Part shown: one piece after another, positions 61,510 to 64,000 of the stretch
Layout of the letters: the number at the start of each line of letters is the position of its first letter
Numbering within the stretch: the first letter of the stretch is position 1
NCBI GenBank assembly: GCA_963757125.1
Contig: CAVWQP010000009.1
Location: forward strand, 248,001 to 312,000
DNA: 64,000 nucleotides
Direction of reading: 5' to 3'
Origin: CAVVSD01 sp963757125
GTDB lineage: Bacteria; Actinomycetota; Thermoleophilia; Solirubrobacterales; Solirubrobacteraceae
Notes under the pieces: model-generated
Told to the model about the DNA's origin: nothing
What the model saw: the letters and a program-made list of their open reading frames with translations, nothing else
The model's database searches: none
Position numbers and translations under genes: made by a program

Positions 61510-62014
61510 GCAGTCCAGCTCGAGCGACGGCGGTGGCCTCATCGCTGGCGGGATCGGCCTGTGCATCGTGATCGGGCTGCTCTACACGCTCGTCATGTGG
61601 ATGATCAGCACGTGGTACATCTGGGTCGGCCTGGCCGCGTTCATCACGCTCGTCGTGATCATCGTCAGGACCAACGCCCGGGATGAGCCGCTGAAGGTCG
61701 AGGTCGAGCGCGGCCCGACCGAGGTCATCTTCAACATCAAGCGCCGCACGGGGGCGCAGCCCTGGCCCGCGGAGGCTGCCCGCCACGAGGGCGCGGTCAA
61801 GCGGGACGACAACACGTACTCGGTCGCCTTCTACGACCCGAAGATTCACGACGAAGAGCAGCTGGCCCTGTGCATGGACGAGGCCCAGGACATTGCCGCC
61901 TGGTGGACGTACCGCATGAAGGGCGGCGCGGACGACGTGGATCGGGCGCTGGTGGTGGCCAACAAGCTGGCCCAGCGCAACATCGCAACCAGGAAGCCGG
62001 GGACACCCGCATGA
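61496..62014 (+). CDS. Membrane-anchored hypothetical protein
   Basis: This 172-residue protein has two hydrophobic helices near the N-terminus (GGIGLCIVIGLLYTLVMWM, WYIWVGLAAFITLVVIIV) and a soluble C-terminal domain (EVERGPTEVIFNIKRR, WWTYRMKGGADDVDRAL). It overlaps the nuclease gene by 14 bp. No family recognised. Confidence 0.58.
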   Translation: MAARRQSSSSDGGGLIAGGIGLCIVIGLLYTLVMWMISTWYIWVGLAAFITLVVIIVRTNARDEPLKVEVERGPTEVIFNIKRRTGAQPWPAEAARHEGAVKRDDNTYSVAFYDPKIHDEEQLALCMDEAQDIAAWWTYRMKGGADDVDRALVVANKLAQRNIATRKPGTPA

Positions 62015-62193
62015 AGGTGATGCTCAACATCAAGACGGGCGTGCAGCACATCGTCGGTGGCTGCCGATGGGTCAACAACTGCATGACGAAGACGCACAAG
62101 CCGATCCCGGCCAGCACCTTCGTCACGGCCGACTACGACCCGGACAAGCCCGCCTGCACACGCAACGGCTGCCTAGCGGAGCGACTGCCATGA
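62011..62193 (+). CDS. Small protein of the accessory block
   Basis: This 60-residue protein has four Cys (GGCRW, NNCMTK, PACTRNGC), perhaps a small zinc or disulfide fold. ATG overlaps the preceding stop and its TGA overlaps the next ATG. No family recognised. Confidence 0.5.
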   Translation: MKVMLNIKTGVQHIVGGCRWVNNCMTKTHKPIPASTFVTADYDPDKPACTRNGCLAERLP

Positions 62194-62381
62194 GGCTCGG
62201 CATGTGGTACCGCCACGCCAGCACAGGACGCTGGCACGCGGCTGGGCTGCGGCTCGACGGGATGACCCGCTGCGGGCTGACCGAGATGACGACCGAGGAA
62301 CGGACGCCGGAGCAGGTCGCCACCGAGCGCGAGCAGGACGTGTGCGGCCGCTGCGGGTCCTTCGCGGGGCTGCCGCGATGA
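62190..62381 (+). CDS. Small zinc-ribbon-like protein
   Basis: This 63-residue protein has MTRCGLTEM and, 27 residues on, DVCGRCGSF. One Cys plus the CxxC would give a three-Cys site, with a His (WHAAG) as possible fourth ligand. Similar tiny proteins are common in actinophages. ATG and TGA overlap neighbours by 4 bp. Confidence 0.5.
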   Translation: MRLGMWYRHASTGRWHAAGLRLDGMTRCGLTEMTTEERTPEQVATEREQDVCGRCGSFAGLPR

Positions 62382-62503
62382 ACCAGCAGAACCAGTGCCG
62401 CCCGGAATACGTGCCCTCGCTGCTCAAGCAGCACCGCTGGCGGAGGAGCATCCACATGGACGGCTGCCACTGGCTTTCGTGCGTTCCGACGAGAGGCTGC
62501 TGA
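62378..62503 (+). CDS. Last small ORF of the accessory block, possibly truncated
   Basis: The 41-residue frame MNQQNQCRPEYVPSLLKQH continues to HWLSCVPTRGC and stops at 62503. The junction with the TetR gene region lies 17 bp later, so its original end may be lost. No family recognised. Confidence 0.4.
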   Translation: MNQQNQCRPEYVPSLLKQHRWRRSIHMDGCHWLSCVPTRGC

Positions 62504-62519
62504 AAGCCCCGCTGAGCCC

Positions 62520-63077
62520 CTAGGGGACCACGTTGCCGACGATCGTCGCGATGAACGCCTCGTCGATGGGCTCGCGCGAGAACCAGCGCCGGTAGTAGAG
62601 CGGCCCCATCAGCGCCGAGACCATGGCCGAGTGGTCGGAGCTCGCCGGCAGCTCGCCCGTGTCGACGGCCCGCTGGAGCACCGCCCGGACCGCGACCGCA
62701 TGGCCGCGCTGGATCCTCCCGTGGACCTCCGCGAACTCCGGATCGCGCTCGGCGACGTCCACGATGGAGGGGACGACCGACGACCACCGCGCAGTGCTCA
62801 GCCGGTGGCCGGTGTCGGCGAGGAGCGCCCGGAGGTCGCCCTCGAGCGAGCCTGTGTCGGGGACCTCCTGCTCGGCGCTGATCCGGGATGCGGCGTCGAG
62901 CACGAGCGCCTCGCGGGTGGGCCAGTGGCGGTAGATCGTCGTCTTGGCCACGCCCGAGCGGCGGACGACCTCGTCGACCGTGAAGCCGCCGACCCCGCTC
63001 TCGCCGAGCAGCTCGAACGCCGTGGCGAGCACCCGATCGCGTGATCGCACGACCCGTTTGTCGACCCTGTCCGTCAT
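62520..63077 (-). CDS. TetR-family transcriptional repressor
   Basis: This 185-residue regulator has the TetR DNA-binding domain at the N-terminus (RVLATAFELLGESGVGGFTVDEVVRRSGVAKTTIYRHWPTREALVLDA). Its C-terminal ligand domain includes GPLYYRRWFSREPIDEAFIATIV, typical of the TetR_C_11-like group. It is divergent from a VOC-domain gene and a perfect palindrome lies between them, so it probably represses that gene and itself. The ligand is unknown. Confidence 0.92.
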   Translation of the reverse strand: MTDRVDKRVVRSRDRVLATAFELLGESGVGGFTVDEVVRRSGVAKTTIYRHWPTREALVLDAASRISAEQEVPDTGSLEGDLRALLADTGHRLSTARWSSVVPSIVDVAERDPEFAEVHGRIQRGHAVAVRAVLQRAVDTGELPASSDHSAMVSALMGPLYYRRWFSREPIDEAFIATIVGNVVP

Positions 63078-63081
63078 TTCG

Positions 63082-63100
63082 CTACGCTACCGTAGCGTAG
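63082..63100. promoter_or_regulatory. TetR operator palindrome
   Basis: CTACGCTAC-C-GTAGCGTAG is a perfect 19 bp inverted repeat in the 50 bp gap between the TetR gene and the VOC gene. It lies 4 bp upstream of the TetR start and about 28 bp upstream of the VOC start. Its size and place are typical of TetR-family operators. Confidence 0.8.
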
Positions 63101-63127
63101 TGTTATCGACACCGAGAGGACGAGGCC

Positions 63128-63526
63128 ATGGATCTCGCTTCAGTTCGCATGATCACCGACGACGTCGAGCAGGTCGTCCGGTTCTACGAGCAGGTCACCG
63201 GCGTCGACGCGGTGCGCCACACGCCCGTCTTCGCCGAGCTGGGGTTCCCGTCGTGCACCCTCGCGATCGGGCACACGCAGACGACGCAGCTGTTCGGCAC
63301 CGACTCCGCGCGACCCGCGGACAACCACTCCCTGATCATCGAGTTCCACGTCGACGACGTCGACAGCGAGTACGAGCGCCTCGAGCCGCTCGTCGGCGAG
63401 TGGGTGCAGGAGCCGACCACGATGCCCTGGGGCAACCGGTCGATCCTGTTCCGCGATCCCGACGGCAACCTCGTCAACCTCTTCACGCCGGTCACCGAGG
63501 ACGCCATCGCGCGCGCCGGCCGCTGA
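63128..63526 (+). CDS. VOC (glyoxalase/bleomycin-resistance) family protein
   Basis: This 132-residue protein has the two beta-alpha-beta-beta-beta modules of the vicinal oxygen chelate fold: VRMITDDVEQVVRFYEQVTGV at the start and FHVDDVDSEYERL in the middle. The metal-ligand region NRSILFRDPDGNLVNLFTPV lies near the C-terminus. It could be a dioxygenase, isomerase or antibiotic-binding protein. Regulation by the divergent TetR is likely. An AGAGGA ribosome site precedes the ATG. Confidence 0.85.
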   Translation: MDLASVRMITDDVEQVVRFYEQVTGVDAVRHTPVFAELGFPSCTLAIGHTQTTQLFGTDSARPADNHSLIIEFHVDDVDSEYERLEPLVGEWVQEPTTMPWGNRSILFRDPDGNLVNLFTPVTEDAIARAGR

Positions 63527-63538
63527 CCGGCGCGCGCC

Positions 63539-64000
63539 TCACCCATGCCGGTGGGTGCCGCCGTCGCGGTGCTCGCCCACGAGGTGCTCCATGAGCAGGT
63601 CGCGGCCGAAGTCGTTCGCCGGGTCGCGCCACACGCTGTGGGCGTGGTTGGCGTCGTCCTCGGTGTTGTTGAACTCGATGACCGTGACCGGTCCCTGCAG
63701 GCGGTAGTAGTGGCCCTGCGAGTACTCGGTCCCGCCGGCCCAGGCGAAGTGCAGTGCGTCCATGCCGGCGGCGGCGATCCGGTCCATCTCCTGGCCGAGC
63801 ATCGACGGGTGCACGCGCGCGACATAGGACTCCAGCAGCTCGGTGAACCTCGCCCGCTGCCCGTCGTCGAGCTCGCCGAACGCCACACCGCGCGGGTGCG
63901 CCTTGATGTACCGCAGGGCCTCGGCGTCCTCGGGGCGCACGATGATGTCGCGGCGCGCGACGCCATGGCGGGCGGGCCGCTCCTCGTCGCCGATCCGGGG
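63539..64000 (-). CDS. DUF3500-like protein, N-terminus beyond window edge
   Basis: The frame is open to the last base of the window, so the start is outside. The visible 153 residues end with the DUF3500 pattern (DRIAAAGMDALHFAWAGG, GHYYRLQGPVTVIEFNNTEDDANHAHSVWR, NDFGRDLLMEHL). The function of this family is unknown. A GTG at 63940 could start a short form but would cut the domain. It converges with the VOC gene across 12 bp. Confidence 0.75.
   Translation of the reverse strand, partial: PRIGDEERPARHGVARRDIIVRPEDAEALRYIKAHPRGVAFGELDDGQRARFTELLESYVARVHPSMLGQEMDRIAAAGMDALHFAWAGGTEYSQGHYYRLQGPVTVIEFNNTEDDANHAHSVWRDPANDFGRDLLMEHLVGEHRDGGTHRHG

Noticed and set aside
59095..62519. A complete prophage or conjugative element
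   Set aside because: No integrase, terminase, capsid, relaxase or replication gene was found, so only an accessory block of unknown origin can be claimed.
63128..63526. The VOC protein as hydroxyphenylpyruvate dioxygenase, which would supply homogentisate for the tocopherol-like genes
   Set aside because: It is only 132 residues, a third of HPPD length, lacks the duplicated domain and is tied to a TetR regulator far from the operon.
1..64000. CRISPR arrays, rRNA genes, insertion sequences
   Set aside because: No regularly spaced short repeats, no rRNA-like segments and no transposase motifs were seen on either strand.

Overview
The window is high-GC DNA (about 70% or more) with many GTG starts and ATGA/GTGA overlaps between consecutive genes. 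The gene set (SmpB, tmRNA with an ALAA-ending tag, FtsE/FtsX followed by an S41 protease, and an RF2 gene with a recoding site) points to an actinobacterium. Thermoleophilia/Solirubrobacterales is my best guess, but it rests on overall style and not on a marker gene. No rRNA, tRNA, CRISPR array, transposase or integrase was seen.

Layout. 0-5.4 kb: a subtilase cut by the window edge, prfB with its programmed frameshift, a PLP amino acid decarboxylase and a secreted trypsin-like protease. 5.5-8.1 kb: three overlapping genes resembling the central steps of plant and cyanobacterial tocopherol synthesis (cyclase, MPBQ-type methyltransferase, homogentisate prenyltransferase). 8.7-11.3 kb: NAD synthesis (nadC, nadA) around an NrtR-type Nudix regulator. 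11.3-23 kb: purine catabolism. A ureidoglycine aminohydrolase is coupled to nadA. A leftward operon runs from OHCU decarboxylase to allantoinase, and a divergent rightward operon encodes a three-subunit xanthine dehydrogenase plus an aminohydrolase. Together these would take guanine or xanthine to allantoin and on to ureidoglycolate. Three copies of a ~90 bp noncoding repeat, each just after a GC-rich hairpin, lie at the module borders.

23-40 kb: a polysaccharide and cell-surface cluster with glycosyltransferases, a CapK-like adenylating enzyme, a sugar epimerase, a Wzx-type flippase, methyltransferases, membrane proteins and a GH16 glycosidase. 40-51 kb: housekeeping genes (M16 peptidase, ftsE, ftsX, S41 protease, RNase R, smpB, M50 protease, a glutaryl-CoA-type dehydrogenase, oligoendopeptidase F). 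51-54.5 kb: a MetE-like protein, a lone ABC binding lipoprotein and an AraC regulator. The tmRNA gene is at 54.56-54.92 kb. 55-59 kb: methyltransferase, gene remnants, a membrane-bound LuxR regulator and an aldo/keto reductase lacking its 5' end. 59.1-62.5 kb: a foreign-looking block of eleven small, mostly overlapping rightward ORFs, including a staphylococcal-type nuclease. 62.5-64 kb: a TetR/VOC divergent pair with a perfect 19 bp operator-like palindrome, then a DUF3500 gene cut by the window edge.

At least thirteen genes or remnants switch reading frame through an apparent single-base indel, eight of them between 15.9 and 21.2 kb. Because the protein signal continues cleanly in the new frame, local sequence error or very recent decay is more likely than programmed recoding, except in prfB.
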